Below are positions 36,301-42,533 of a DNA stretch of 64,000 nt, piece after piece. Numbering within the stretch: the first letter of the stretch is position 1; every line of letters begins with the position of its first letter. Position numbers and translations under genes: made by a program. Source of the stretch: Acheta domesticus. Lineage: Eukaryota > Arthropoda > Insecta > Orthoptera > Gryllidae. Location: the NCBI GenBank assembly GCA_031308135.1, contig JAHLJT010009419.1:37255221-37319220 (forward strand). Direction: 5' to 3'. Under the pieces are notes generated by a model. That model saw only the letters and a program-made list of their open reading frames with translations. It was not told the DNA's origin and ran no database searches.

Positions 36301-36640
36301 TTTACTCACGTGTCCCTTCGTTTAGTAAATCATGACAACAAAATGTCACAATATTAAATAACACATGTTCACATGTTCATACATATCTTGTTTAATTTGT
36401 TGACAGAACGGGCTTCAAGAATGGAAAACAATCTACCTGATTGGTTCAGGCTTGTATTTGGTCGCGGGCGTAATCTTCATTGCATTTGGTTCTGCGGAAA
36501 TTCAAGACTGGAACAACTCTGAGGATGACTCGAAAGTTGCGAGTGAGAAGCAAATTGAGTCCGCTCCACCGCCAGAATCTCCTGTGGTGGCTCCTGATCT
36601 GACAGTTGCTTCTGGGGCCCAGGTTCAGGAAGAGAAATGA
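2487..36640 (+). CDS. Gene A: SLC17-type (sialin/phosphate cotransporter-like) MFS transporter, complete, 9 coding exons
   Basis: Joined coding exons 2487-2520, 15225-15439, 19155-19391, 20933-21017, 25525-25892, 27456-27591, 33132-33287, 34225-34310 and 36407-36640 total 1551 nt, an uninterrupted 516-residue protein, the usual SLC17 length. All introns are GT-AG and phases match. TM1 (about residues 19-47) carries the family's conserved Arg (R35, in YSVRLCLN). A loop with two N-glycosylation sequons (NSS, NTS) follows. Residues 84-162 hold YGPRYEWSASVQGH and the GYFIAHFPAGMLAD segment; 163-190 hold YPALHTLVAQWAPPNEKGKF (H170, QW.PP.EK). DLAPNYAG is at 404-411 and SAEIQDW follows TM12 at 468-474. 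Members of the family move organic or inorganic anions across plasma, lysosomal or synaptic-vesicle membranes driven by H+, Na+ or membrane potential; the substrate here is unknown. Gene B downstream is a paralogue. The first exon is an inference from splice signals and phase; the other exons are very secure. Confidence 0.9.
2521..3498 (+). other. Gene A intron 1, unique AT-rich part
   Basis: Follows the exon 1 donor. Contains simple AT-rich runs (2760-2820) but no element I can identify. Confidence 0.5.
3499..3642 (-). mobile_element. R4/Dong-like LINE, 3'-terminal fragment
   Basis: Matches the 3' untranslated end of the LINE copy at 3719-4060 and of the copy at 55341 in the same orientation, starting from the shared cacgactaaagatgttatga terminus. 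5'-truncated to about 140 bp and bordered on its right by TGT/TTA microsatellite (3639-3717). Confidence 0.75.
3639..3717. repeat. (TGT)n(TTA)n microsatellite between two LINE fragments
   Basis: TGT units followed by TTA/ATT units with one TCATCA interruption. Lies exactly between the LINE fragments at 3499 and 3719. Confidence 0.8.
3719..4060 (-). pseudogene. R4/Dong-like LINE, 5'-truncated copy with endonuclease remnant
   Basis: Read on the minus strand it encodes KEAEKRLKYKSLEIEISRMW and the PIVMGAL-type continuation seen in the other copies, broken by frameshifts, then the 3' untranslated region. It sits between two ATT arrays (3660-3717 and 4060-4107). Confidence 0.8.
4060..4122. repeat. 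(ATT)n/(GTT)n microsatellite
   Basis: About 16 ATT units passing into GTT units; abuts the 5' truncation of the neighbouring LINE copy. ORFs of poly-Leu or poly-Asn here are artefacts. Confidence 0.85.
4159..5750 (+). repeat. Palindromic repeat family P, copy 1
   Basis: Starts with tttactttcccatatacg and an xCGTACGTATACACGGAGTGAT block also found at 46181, 48529 (inverted) and 60815. Shares the cgtgg-tgtagccagaaaccc block, a GTCCGTCC run (4402-4420) and the 'ctaaaccatacgtacgat' block with those copies. Its right part (5490-5740) is the reverse complement of 46820-47040, so the parent element is a long inverted repeat. No transposase is recognisable; only short broken ORFs. Class unknown. Confidence 0.7.
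5751..6424 (+). other. Gene A intron 1, no recognised element
   Basis: Ends in a short AAG run (6405-6425). Nothing else identified. Confidence 0.45.
6425..6800 (+). repeat. tRNA-derived SINE-like repeat (second type)
   Basis: Begins with a tRNA-like head: gcctagtcgttatggc resembles an A box and ggattagaatccc a B box, about 35 bp apart, followed by an unrelated body with direct repeats of 'gggcttacgag' (6748, 6788). It is too diverged for a tRNA gene. Only one copy is seen in the window, so this is tentative. Confidence 0.45.
6925..7960 (+). pseudogene. Non-LTR retrotransposon (jockey/CR1-like) 3' end, copy 1
   Basis: Frame from about 6925 encodes VYFANVHSRL, one stop, then YGIIFWRSSS and KKKIIRVIQKCHPRDSCKPL followed by IELGNLPLPCLFINESVFFV and LLYNALPDDIKQL, the C-terminal end of reverse transcriptases of this type. 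A 3' untranslated region follows, ending in tttttgactaaataaa (7919-7935). The 5' part is lost. The same 3' region recurs at 32583 and 38793. The 7020-7439 stretch is open, but it is part of this relic, not a gene. Confidence 0.75.
7961..9904 (+). other. Gene A intron 1, AT-rich, one microsatellite
   Basis: Contains (AAT)n at 8543-8597 and otherwise no recognisable repeat or coding signal. The ORF over the microsatellite is poly-Asn. Confidence 0.5.
8543..8597. repeat. (AAT)n microsatellite
   Basis: About 18 near-perfect AAT units, not adjoining a LINE copy that I can see. Confidence 0.85.
9940..10410 (+). repeat. SINE family S, copy 1
   Basis: Head with a B-box-like gagttcgagtcc (9998), then blocks shared with seven other places in the window: 'gccggctgctctgatcggt' (10052), 'gcgcgatctttccttcctc' (10146), a CA/TAC-rich run with 'cactacacc', 'cttgtcccgg' and a closing 'gtgtaggtcggtgccggatct' region. 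The consensus ends in 'gggactaatgacctta' plus an ATTAATCA-like tail. About 450-550 bp with no coding. Confidence 0.7.
10479..11617 (+). pseudogene. Tc1-like transposon with decayed transposase
   Basis: Bounded by TA on both sides (10477, 11618) with CACTGAG inverted ends. Decayed transposase is readable in shifted frames: VSIRTVRRNL (HTH part, near 10895), DDWKSVA-SDESRF (first catalytic Asp, near 11030-11070), NAPCHRDKIVRDWFEEHSED (11300-11355) and NPIENL (near 11400) of the second catalytic block. Multiple stops and frameshifts; inactive. Confidence 0.8.
11618..12560 (+). other. Gene A intron 1, no recognised element
   Basis: ORFs on both strands at 11869-12465 have no family signature I recognise and are not supported. 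Confidence 0.45.
12561..13230 (+). repeat. SINE family S, copy 2, with a fold-back insertion
   Basis: Head 'gaccgggaggtcctagggttc' region with B box gggttcaagtg (12611), then the shared 'cctgctctgatcagtag' block and the closing blocks through 13220 ('cacatgcctacaattacggg'). Interrupted by the hairpin at 12800-12950. Confidence 0.7.
12800..12950. repeat. Fold-back insertion inside SINE copy 2
   Basis: Arms 12806-12835 and 12914-12943 are exact reverse complements for about 30 bp (outer arm gctatccgggatgagccgcg). The loop consists of three imperfect direct repeats of a gggatgagcc...gccacgtcag unit. Confidence 0.8.
13231..14844 (+). other. Gene A intron 1, no recognised element
   Basis: AT-rich, no shared repeat seen, only short ORFs. 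Confidence 0.45.
14845..15184. repeat. 16-bp CpG-rich minisatellite, about 21 copies
   Basis: Variable copies of a 16-bp unit of the form gcgtttgcgagcgygc with transitions mostly at CpG positions. Because the unit has almost no stop triplets, long ORFs appear on both strands (RARSQTRSLANA-type repeats); these are artefacts. It ends about 40 bp before the exon 2 acceptor. Confidence 0.9.
15225..15439 (+). CDS. Gene A exon 2: TM1 and glycosylated loop
   Basis: Acceptor tgtcccacag, donor gtaagt at 15440. Encodes residues 12-83: a short basic stretch, TM1 with the conserved Arg of SLC17 proteins (SYSVRLCLNLAIIAMVV), then a Gly/Ala/Ser-rich loop with the sequons NSS and NTS. It is 27 nt longer than the gene B exon, all of the difference falling in the loop. 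A CpG minisatellite ends about 40 bp upstream of the acceptor. Confidence 0.93.
15440..19154 (+). other. Gene A intron 2, no recognised element
   Basis: 3.7 kb of mostly unique AT-rich sequence. A short CCCCA run lies at 16560-16590. No LINE, SINE or inverted repeat found by eye. Confidence 0.5.
19155..19391 (+). CDS. Gene A exon 3: TM2-TM3 region
   Basis: Acceptor gcgtgttgcag, donor gtgaga at 19392, phase 0 at both ends, 79 codons. Begins YGPRYEWSASVQGHVKAAYG, the family's W.....QG signature, followed by GYFIAHFPAGMLAD and the LRLVAGLGG end that continues into exon 4. GC at third positions is very high. Directly downstream lies the 10-bp satellite array. Confidence 0.95.
19425..20760. repeat. 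Pyrimidine-rich satellite: 102 perfect copies of a 10-bp unit with decayed edges
   Basis: From 19471 to 20490 the unit CGCCTCCGCC repeats 102 times without one mismatch. The flanks 19425-19470 and 20491-20760 are degenerate CTCC/CCGC pyrimidine tracts. It starts about 35 bp after the exon 3 donor. The unit contains no stop triplet in any frame on either strand, so all six frames are open; none is a gene. The G-rich complement (GGCGGAGGCG)n can form quadruplexes in principle. Confidence 0.97.
20933..21017 (+). CDS. Gene A exon 4: TM4 signature
   Basis: Acceptor ttgcgtgttgcag, donor gtaagt at 21018; 85 nt. Encodes GLVYPALHTLVAQWAPPNEK followed by GKFIFSLM, the SLC17 TM4 motif G..YP..H......W.PP.E. 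The His (residue 170) occupies the position of a conserved His in sialin. Confidence 0.95.
21018..21666 (+). other. Gene A intron 4, 5' part
   Basis: AT-rich with short local direct repeats ('ctgagctctataactgcataac', 21140-21240) and an imperfect hairpin at 21475-21528 built on gttctaatgatc / gatcattagaac. No gene. Confidence 0.5.
21667..22811. repeat. 1.1-kb inverted repeat with SINE spacer
   Basis: Left arm 21667-22041 and right arm 22441-22811 are reverse complements with scattered mismatches (about 370 bp each). The spacer is a family S SINE fragment (shared block 'ggccggctgctctgatcggt' at 22082), and the head of the SINE is itself part of the left arm. Confidence 0.85.
21990..22420 (+). 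repeat. SINE family S, copy 3
   Basis: Shares the cgacaatggcaggattttcgg head, the ctgctctgatcggt block, 'catcccggctgggcagtgacaagctgag' region and the 'tttacgggcctaatga' end with other copies. It forms the spacer of the surrounding inverted repeat. Confidence 0.7.
22912..23022 (+). pseudogene. Broken duplicate of exon 5 (pseudo-exon)
   Basis: Copies the gene A exon 5 start together with its acceptor and about 50 bp of upstream intron (gttgcgcctgcgcag just before 22912). It encodes GTFSAVGT, a stop, then SFAWLALVYDSPAVHPFISD and SERNYIN. Relative to exon 5 it lacks 78 bp (26 codons) and everything after the SER-Y-I segment, and has no donor. The deletion ends share cgtgg. It cannot contribute a functional exon. 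Confidence 0.85.
23040..23760 (+). repeat. SINE family S, copy 4, split by a palindromic element
   Basis: Left part 23085-23179 ('actacactaccacacatgtcgg', cttgtcccggctga) and right part 23614-23760 ('gaggaaaacctgaaagc', 'tttacgggtgtaatga') are the SINE. The element at 23180-23613 sits between them. Confidence 0.65.
23180..23613. mobile_element. Full-length palindromic MITE-like element inserted in a SINE
   Basis: Ends CTCTGACACGCAACACTC and its near-perfect reverse complement; the two arms (about 195 bp each) meet around a 35-bp centre near 23396. No coding capacity. No clear target duplication. Confidence 0.8.
23947..24203. mobile_element. Palindromic element, family M2, copy 1
   Basis: Ends TATACTGCGATTTTTCTAA and reverse complement; arms about 100 bp, containing 'gacgcgaaatgccgtgacat' and its inverse. 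A relative of the same structure lies at 50345-50600. Directly abuts the next element. Confidence 0.75.
24204..25463. mobile_element. 1.26-kb palindromic element, family M3
   Basis: Terminal inverted repeats start CAGGGTGAGTCACGTAAC / CCGGCTGAGTCACGTAAC and extend inward for several hundred bp, so almost the whole element folds on itself. TATA occurs directly on both sides (24200, 25464), a likely target duplication. No transposase. Ends about 60 bp before the exon 5 acceptor. A diverged end of the same family is seen at 42200-42290. Confidence 0.8.
25525..25892 (+). CDS. Gene A exon 5: TM5-TM7 region
   Basis: Acceptor gcgcctgtgcag, donor gtaggt at 25893; 368 nt, identical in length to gene B. 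Encodes GGTFSAVGTWPIVGAIIDSL, an LGWEAAYYY segment, the central loop with HPFISESERSYI, and YGNLWGLFLLTTDTPLFLSE up to FSIKE. A palindromic element ends about 60 bp upstream of the acceptor. A broken second copy of this exon lies at 22912. Confidence 0.95.
25893..27077 (+). other. Gene A intron 5, 5' part, no recognised element
   Basis: AT-rich. Only short unsupported ORFs. Confidence 0.5.
27078..27383. mobile_element. Palindromic MITE-like element upstream of exon 6
   Basis: Arms 27078-27210 and 27248-27383 are reverse complements (inner ends 'ttcaccagcacattt' / 'aaatgtgctggtgaa'; outer ends 'cattagtattaatttt' type). It leaves about 70 bp to the exon 6 acceptor. Confidence 0.8.
27456..27591 (+). 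CDS. Gene A exon 6: TM8 region
   Basis: Acceptor gtctttgcacag, donor gtgagt at 27592; 136 nt. Encodes SGFLGSLPSLGRCVMSLLFG then AVVDHITSRGLWKNKTQMRK and AFVFF; the G.LPSLGR motif and the basic K..MRK loop are typical of the family. Confidence 0.94.
27785..27881. repeat. Perfect 44-bp hairpin with 9-nt loop
   Basis: 27785-27828 and 27838-27881 are exact reverse complements with no mismatch (outer end aataatttaagcagaaaaca). Lies in gene A intron 6, 193 bp after the exon 6 donor. Confidence 0.9.
27882..30690 (+). other. Gene A intron 6, 5' part
   Basis: Mostly unidentified. Holds a 12-bp perfect hairpin at 29577-29606 (cacacgtttatg) and (AAT)n at 30311-30356. The minus-strand ORFs near 29543-29876 have no signature I can name. 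Confidence 0.45.
30311..30356. repeat. (AAT)n microsatellite
   Basis: About 15 AAT units; no LINE attached. Confidence 0.85.
30700..31130 (-). pseudogene. mariner-family transposase relic
   Basis: On the minus strand: MLPKGVCLVHDNAHLHCARE and TQELLQLF.W (the HDNARPH catalytic-Asp block of mariner transposases), preceded by RKFNFSYMCTHFQKNR and followed in shifted frames by LAPSNNHLF and a KWL...Q end. Several stops and frameshifts; inactive. Confidence 0.75.
31218..32485 (-). mobile_element. Non-autonomous hAT transposon with transposase remnants
   Basis: Ends CAGGGCCGCTCAA and its reverse complement; the 8-bp target duplication TTCTATGT is perfect at 31210-31217 and 32486-32493. Minus-strand remnants: NLQRHYTLNQADENDKYAEE (BED-finger end, 32032-32289) and FGSTYNCEQFFASLKICKSR (the hAT C-terminal dimerisation domain, 31704-31982). 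The catalytic middle is deleted and stops are present, so it cannot move itself. Confidence 0.88.
32583..33050 (+). mobile_element. Non-LTR retrotransposon (jockey/CR1-like) 3' end, copy 3
   Basis: Shares the 3' untranslated region with the copies at 6925 and 38793 (blocks at 'ctgacatggccctttgtttt' and the closing tttttgacgt). No coding left. It ends about 80 bp before the exon 7 acceptor. Confidence 0.65.
33132..33287 (+). CDS. Gene A exon 7: TM9-TM10 region
   Basis: Acceptor gctgttgcag, donor gtacgc at 33288; 156 nt. Encodes SHIMPGALMLGLAFVGCNVP then GAVTLLTIGLSFNGASTVTN and LVNHHDLAPNYAG, the equivalent of the family's H.DIAP.(Y/F)AG motif. Its last 64 bp and the following 100 bp of intron are almost identical to gene B. 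The end of this exon with its donor recurs twice in the next intron. Confidence 0.95.
33246..34200 (+). repeat. About 365-bp tandem repeat made of exon 7 end, donor and intron (2.6 copies)
   Basis: Unit 1 begins in the real exon 7 at about 33246; units 2 (33607) and 3 (33971) repeat 'accaacct.tt.aaccaccacgacct' through the donor (CAG followed by gtacgc at 33647 and gtatgc at 34013) and about 300 bp of intron. The copies still encode TNLFNHHDLAPNYAG but have no acceptor of their own. Copy 3 is shorter and more diverged. Confidence 0.9.
34225..34310 (+). CDS. Gene A exon 8: TM11
   Basis: Acceptor cttgttttcag, donor gtaagt at 34311; 86 nt. Encodes GSLYGFMNGFGATTLWIVPS and VTGAILESH, the G.L.G..N..G....I.P.V.G.I of SLC17. 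The exon is AT-rich at third positions, unlike exons 2-7. Confidence 0.93.
34311..36406 (+). other. Gene A intron 8
   Basis: AT-rich. One minus-strand SINE fragment (34640-34770); otherwise nothing recognised. Confidence 0.5.
34640..34770 (-). repeat. SINE family S, fragment
   Basis: Reverse complement of the 3' half: 'ccaggtatctccttccagc', 'cagccgggacaagc' and 'tgtggtagtgtgtgtaag' correspond to the cttgtcccggct and CA/TAC-rich blocks of the other copies. Confidence 0.65.
36407..36640 (+). CDS. Gene A exon 9: TM12, C-terminal tail and stop
   Basis: Acceptor ttgttgacag, stop TGA at 36638. Encodes NGLQEWKTIYLIGSGLYLVA and GVIFIAFGSAEIQDWN, matching the W...F.....Y......(F/Y)..FGS.E.Q.W ending of SLC17 proteins, then an acidic, Pro-rich cytosolic tail of about 40 residues ending QVQEEK. 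AT-rich codon use like exon 8. Confidence 0.94.
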   Translation, partial: NGLQEWKTIYLIGSGLYLVAGVIFIAFGSAEIQDWNNSEDDSKVASEKQIESAPPPESPVVAPDLTVASGAQVQEEK

Positions 36641-37302
36641 GCAGTTAAAGTGTTCAAAGTCAATAATCAGTATTCCAACTTTTTTGTCAATTTACGGCAC
36701 GTCAATTTACGACAAGAACAGAAGGCGGGGACATTCGCAAAATCTAGAGTTTGAAACCAACAATTTTATCTTCATTTCATCGGCATGACAAATGATGAGT
36801 TAAAGTTCCTTCCGTTGATTTTATTGTTTTCAAATTATATATACTATATGGTCTTGTTCAGATACAAATGGCACGATGCAGTGCCATTCTTAGATGATAT
36901 TGGCACCGAGTGAGATAAATAGACTTTGATGGTGTCATCTATGTATTAAATCGTCATCTGAACTAGATGGTCAAAACAATATTTACTTGATCATGCATTA
37001 ATCCTTTTGACCCAAATTACTAAAAATTGTTGGAATTATATTTTTTTAAGTGTGCGATAACTTGCATGCATCGTTTTATTTATTCAATTCATTGTACATT
37101 TCATATTGATCATTTTGTGCTCTGTTTGTTATTGATATCAATATTTTGTAATGACTTCCATACTAGAATTTGAAGAAAAAGTAGGATTTTTTAAAAATAT
37201 TTTGGAAGTGGTTCATTATAGAAATGGTGCGCAAAGATTTGTTTGATGATTGCCAGTTTCCGCTTGTATATTGCAGAGTGTATGGACTTTCATTCTAATA
37301 AA
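36641..37302 (+). other. Gene A 3' untranslated region
   Basis: Follows the stop codon of exon 9 without further coding signal. It is AT-rich and runs to an AATAAA hexamer at 37297-37302, so cleavage would be expected within about 30 bases. The end is inferred. Confidence 0.6.
37297..37302 (+). promoter_or_regulatory. Poly(A) signal AATAAA, gene A
   Basis: Canonical hexamer 657 bp after the gene A stop codon, followed by a GT-rich stretch (gttcgtgtaatgtg). It is the first plausible signal with a downstream GT-rich element. Confidence 0.55.
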
Positions 37303-38792
37303 ATTGAGTTCGTGTAATGTGATACACATATTGTCTCCTGTATTATTTCAGTAGTATACCTTTCCGTTGCGGCTCTCACACGCAACCACTCTTTATAAAT
37401 GAGATCTCTAAAGAAAGAGAATTTCACGGAGACTTGAGGAATTGCACTTTGACTTTAAAAATATGAAGAATTTGTTTTAAAAAGCGCATCTAAATATTCA
37501 AGTCAAATGCAACCCGCAACACTTACCAACGTCAAATAACTCCTAAACCAAGCGTTTTAGGGACTTAAAAAAAAACAATTTTGAGGCCAAAGGCCTCAAT
37601 GAAACGTTTTTCATACCATAATCTATAAGATGAGATATTCCTCGACATTCAATTAAATTTTCGGTTCCGAGCTTTAATACTATCAAGGCCACCTCAATTT
37701 TTCAGTCCTCCTTGCTGGTGGCAATTTTTGTGGCGACACACTTAGAAGGCTTAGATTCGTCAATCTTTATATATGCTTTCTGTATACACCGTAGTTTGTG
37801 CAGTATGACGAGGTTTATTTGCATTTGATGCCATTTATTTACTACCATTTGATGTTACACTCAAGGTGTCGGTTCGTCAAGATAATGGAAACACCGTGTC
37901 CAGTATTTCGCACTACTTTACTAGGCTTTCTCAGGAGTAAAAACCTTTTCTATTATTTTTGTGACTATCAAGGAAAGCGAAAAGCTAACTCTTAAGAAAG
38001 ACTGAATAATTTCTTCTAATGTTTTTTTTAAGTATGAATTGTTCCGAGAACATCTCTCTATAATGCTGAATAAACCTTTGTTGAAAATTTGTTTCCAACA
38101 TCAATTGCATTGTTATTTTTGTTTGATATTCTGTAAATAGATTAGAATTAAGTACAAAAGTACATTCGAAGTTGCATTTATACATTTTTTAAACAAACAC
38201 GTTTCATTAACAACTTTCCTCCTTAATGAAAGGGATAGACAAATGGATACGGAAAGGATGGGGTTTACCTTGCGAGAGTTCTCCTTGTATATTCCTCCAT
38301 GGTTGCTGTCTCAGAAGTCATAACGCAACATATGAATAGCAAATATTGAATAGCGAGGTGTGTGTTCCTTGGAGTCTGGCTGTCACATGACGTCAGCTGT
38401 GTTGTGAACAGAGACGCACTCAATATGAGAATCCAGTCAGTACGCGCCACGAAGTCTACAAGACTTCGTGTACGCGCATTAGGAAATAATGATGATGATG
38501 ATGAGAAATGACACAATAAAATATTTGCATTTTTCAGTCATACTATAAAAAGTTTCCTGGATATCTACTGAAACCACTGACAGCTCTCAAATGACCGGAG
38601 TCTGCTTAATTTCAATTCTTTCAATTCCTGCACTGATTGTAAATTAATGTAGATTATTTCTTACCATTCCACTTTTGAATTGCGAGGACAGTATTGTATT
38701 GTACCAAAAAATGGTCTAGCATACATACTATATGAATATGTTGTAATATTTCTTGGAAGATTATTATGATTTCAAGAATCACGATCGGATAT
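37303..38792. other. Intergenic, no recognised element
   Basis: AT-rich space after gene A. Short ORFs only; a GAT run at 38490-38504. Confidence 0.5.
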
Positions 38793-39415
38793 ACGTACAA
38801 TACATGTACGTTACTTTACAACGCATTGCCAGATGACATAAAACAATTAAAGTCGGTACACAAATTTAAGTTAAAAGTAAAATCTTTTCTGCTGCAAAAC
38901 TGTTTCTGTACAATTAGAGACTATACTGATCGTGAAAAAGAAAAATAATGTTTATTGTAACAAAACAAAGATATATAATGAATTAGTTTACGTTTGCATT
39001 GTATACATTTAAAAAAAATATTTAATACGCCTGTAACAAGTAATGTACTTCAGCTTCCAGGTCAATGACCCCCATCTCGACCAGGTTTTTGTCCAGTTTC
39101 CCTGATCCATTGAGCAAATGCCGAGATGGCCCCTTGTTTTGCTTCTGGACGTAAATGTAGCTTCACTGTGCGCACGTTTTGTTGAGCACTCCTTTTGCTT
39201 GTAGTTCATTTACCGTTGAAATTGATTTTCTATAACTCGGGAACAAACATTTTTGAAATATTTTAATTTTTCTAAAATAATTATTTTCTAAATTCATTTT
39301 TTCGTTTGTTTTTTTTAATAATATTCTGGCCCTCAAGAAAATGTGCACAGATAAATATCTTTCCCCACACGTCATATACAGTTTTTACTGTTTTTTGACT
39401 AAATAAATAAATAGA
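38793..39415 (+). pseudogene. Non-LTR retrotransposon (jockey/CR1-like) 3' end, copy 2
   Basis: Encodes TYNTCTLLYNALPDDIKQLK and SVHKFKLKVKSFLLQNCFCT, the very C-terminus of the reverse transcriptase, then the same 3' untranslated region as the copy at 6925, ending tttttgactaaataaa (39391-39406). Strongly 5'-truncated. Confidence 0.78.
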
Positions 39416-42400
39416 TGTCATGAGTAGGACGGATTTCCAGACATTTTTTGTAACCATCTATTACACTCAGTGTTTTCAGCAAAGCATAAATAAACGAAAT
39501 GCACATTAATTAGGTTTGCTTTTCTTCAAATTTTCCTTTGGTTAAGATATCACTATTGTCATTTCATTATAAAGAAACTGACCTTTTTTGACATTCACAC
39601 ATTCATTCACACATAGAAACACACGCCCACATAGCAAGCATACACACAAAGTATTCAGACGTCAGGCGACTAATATTGTTAAAATGACGTATCAAAGGAT
39701 ATCATTCTATTAAGACAGTTTTATTGCTGCAACGGGATTAATACGCGTACAGTACGTTTTTCTGAGCTCCGGATTTCTTACCCCTATTCTGTTACCAGCA
39801 TTAGTTGAAATATGAATAGCAACGAGAAGATTGACAATTTGATAATAAATGTTCACGCCCTTGAAGTAGTAATTATTTGCATTGAAGAGACGAGTTACTA
39901 ATTTGATAAAATAGTACTGACGTCGAAAGAACCAAACTATTTCTAACGCATCTAGCGAAATAAAAGTTTGAGAAAAAGGGCGCAAATTATAATGTCCATC
40001 TCAAAACGAGAACTCTTATTGGCAGATACACACGGACGCACTAAAGCTACGAAACTCTCCCTGAGAATACGTCATCTCGTTAATTGACAATATATTTGGA
40101 CTGATTCCTGAGAGTTTCTCTGTACCAACATGACAGCAAACCATATAGGATTGTGTTATTTCATTTGAATGAGTAATGCACATGTAAATTAACCAGGAAC
40201 GTGAATGGTAGGAATGTTTCCTCTCTTTATGTAAAGGTTATGAAAATTTATATCATTGTACTATGTAGTATATAGAAGTAATGTTGTTTCAAGTAATGAT
40301 AATATTGGACAAGATTTACCCAAGTGTACATTTTTCATTAACGAAATGAACATCGACGCTCAATGTTGAAAGAAGAATATCGCTAAGTATTATTGTATAT
40401 TTCGAAAGTTTTAAATTTTATTAGGTACTTTTCCCTTGAGTTTTGAGGTTATGTAACGAGGAATAACAATGGTATGATTATTATTTAAGGAATACAATGA
40501 GTGGGGTTAGAGGAAAGTTGCAATCATAATTCATTACTGAAAATCTTATTCATAACAGCAATTTACTTGAATGATTTTCCATCACCTTATAGTGTAATGC
40601 TCATTTAATTTGGATACTGATATCTGGATATGAAATTAGGTAAGTACATTTTGATATATATTAATGATTGGATAGTAATGTCAATTATATTTTTACTGTA
40701 ATTTTAATGTACTTCTCAAATAAAACCATCTGCTGAGACATAATTTGAGTCTAGACTTCTAGGTTTGAATATTTAGTAAATACAGTGTCACGTTATGAGT
40801 ATTTACAAATATTTTATTTATACATTAAAATACGGTGGCAGAGATTTATTGTAATCAGCAAGTGTTCAAGTTTGTGGTGGAGGAGGCCAATAATTCAGAG
40901 ACCAGAAACCAGTGGTATGTTGTTAGGAAGTCGTCACATCGAGACCATGCAAGTGTTTGCCTTGTTAAATGATTCTGGTTATCTATTTATGTGATTACAT
41001 CCCCAACTTAGTTTGGTTAGATCAAGACAGTGATGATAACAGTGAAGTTCTTTGCGAAAGTGATAAAAATTACATTTAATAAATGTTAAACCAACTTCAA
41101 AATAAAATGAATTTACGTGGCAAAGTTTAATTCAAAGATGATTGACGAATCGAAAGACTTTTTAAATGCTTTTAAGTACTTTTTAATCTTGATGTCAGTT
41201 TTATAGTCTCTTAAAATTTAATTCTGAGTTTTAGCTTTTCAGTCTTTGGTGGAAAAAGAAATATTTTGTTCCCTCCTACAATTTTTCTCTTTACCTCCTC
41301 CGTACCAACGTAGCTCTTTTCTACTACAACTTGTGCTAAGAAAAGTCCATTATATATTACTTTTAATGGTTTTAAGGTAGTGTTTTCACCAAAATCATAG
41401 TTATTTTATTATTGGTGTTTTAAAGTATTGAATAAAACATATTATATGAATTTTAAATTGTACAAGGTCAATTACCGTAGACTTAAAATCCTGCTAATTA
41501 AATGTACCAGGATGTCTCTTCATCCTGGTACATGCTATCTTCATTGAAATGTTGGTAAAAGTACCAGAATCTTGGTACGTCTGGCAACACTGCTTCAGTC
41601 AATGAGCTTCATGTACCACTTTTGTGTCACAAAATTGGCGGGACAAAATTATCACACTGGTACAGTCATTGAAACAGACATACGAAGCATTTATTTTAAA
41701 TAATGCGTCTTTTATTTCAATTACACCTTCATTGTATTGAAGTGGTATCTTCTTGGAGGCACAAAAATATCCCCCAAATCAAAATATCCGTTTCAAATTC
41801 GCAGGGCCTTGGGTTCGGCCAGATCGATCGGAGAATATCAATTCTGGAGAAAATCGTCTAAATCGTTCAAGCGCTGCCTTTGACCACTGGCAGAAAAACG
41901 GATAGACTTTCGCTGTAAACCAATTCTTCGGTGGCAAGAACACTCAAAATGGGATTCAGACTGCGCGACGTAATTTACTGTCTATTTTGTAATCGTAGAA
42001 ACACGATTTATCTCCCTTTCGATATCAGGGCCCGACAATACAAGTTTTTCTGATGAAAAATCGCCTTTCCGCTGCATCATTACAATACTTTCTCTTTATT
42101 ATGTAATTCCTAGTAAGACTAGTTCCTAGATGAAAAATCTAGTTGACTTCAATATCTGGTCAAAAAAGTCTGCAATATCAATATCATATAACGCCATTCC
42201 CTCATGCATTGAGTGAAATCTGGATTGGAATATCTTGACCAACTGAAAATGACAAGAGGTACTAAAAGTGACTCATTCTGTATGATTATGTCACTTAACT
42301 GTCATAAATAACACAAGGAAGACTTGCTGTGATGTAGCGCCACTAGTTTAAAAATTAGTCTCGTAAGTAAAGTTGTTCGGTAATGTTAATTTAGAACGTC

Positions 42401-42484
42401 AGTGTTATCCCCATTATTCAGATAAATTTTCTTCTTTTATGATTAACTTGAATTACAGTAAACTAATATGATGATTTTTTTCAG
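39416..42484. other. Intergenic region before gene B
   Basis: AT-rich. Contains a perfect 12-bp hairpin at 41503-41532, a family P-like scrap at 41760-41930 ('gccagatcgatcggagaata') and a diverged end of palindromic family M3 at 42200-42290. No CpG-rich promoter like that of gene A is seen upstream of gene B exon 1. Confidence 0.5.
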
Positions 42485-42505
42485 AATACCTTCCTCTGAG
42501 GCAGA

Positions 42506-42533
42506 ATGTTCGCGTGTTGCAAACCGTGTTACG
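42506..42533 (+). CDS. Gene B coding exon 1 (start codon, 28 nt)
   Basis: Exon begins at 42485 after tgatttttttcag; donor gtatgt at 42534. The ATG at 42506 gives MFACCKPCY plus the first base of an Ala codon completed by CA at 43269. Same phase, Cys-rich character and GGCAG-purine-ATG context as gene A exon 1. Not verified by transcript. Confidence 0.72.
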
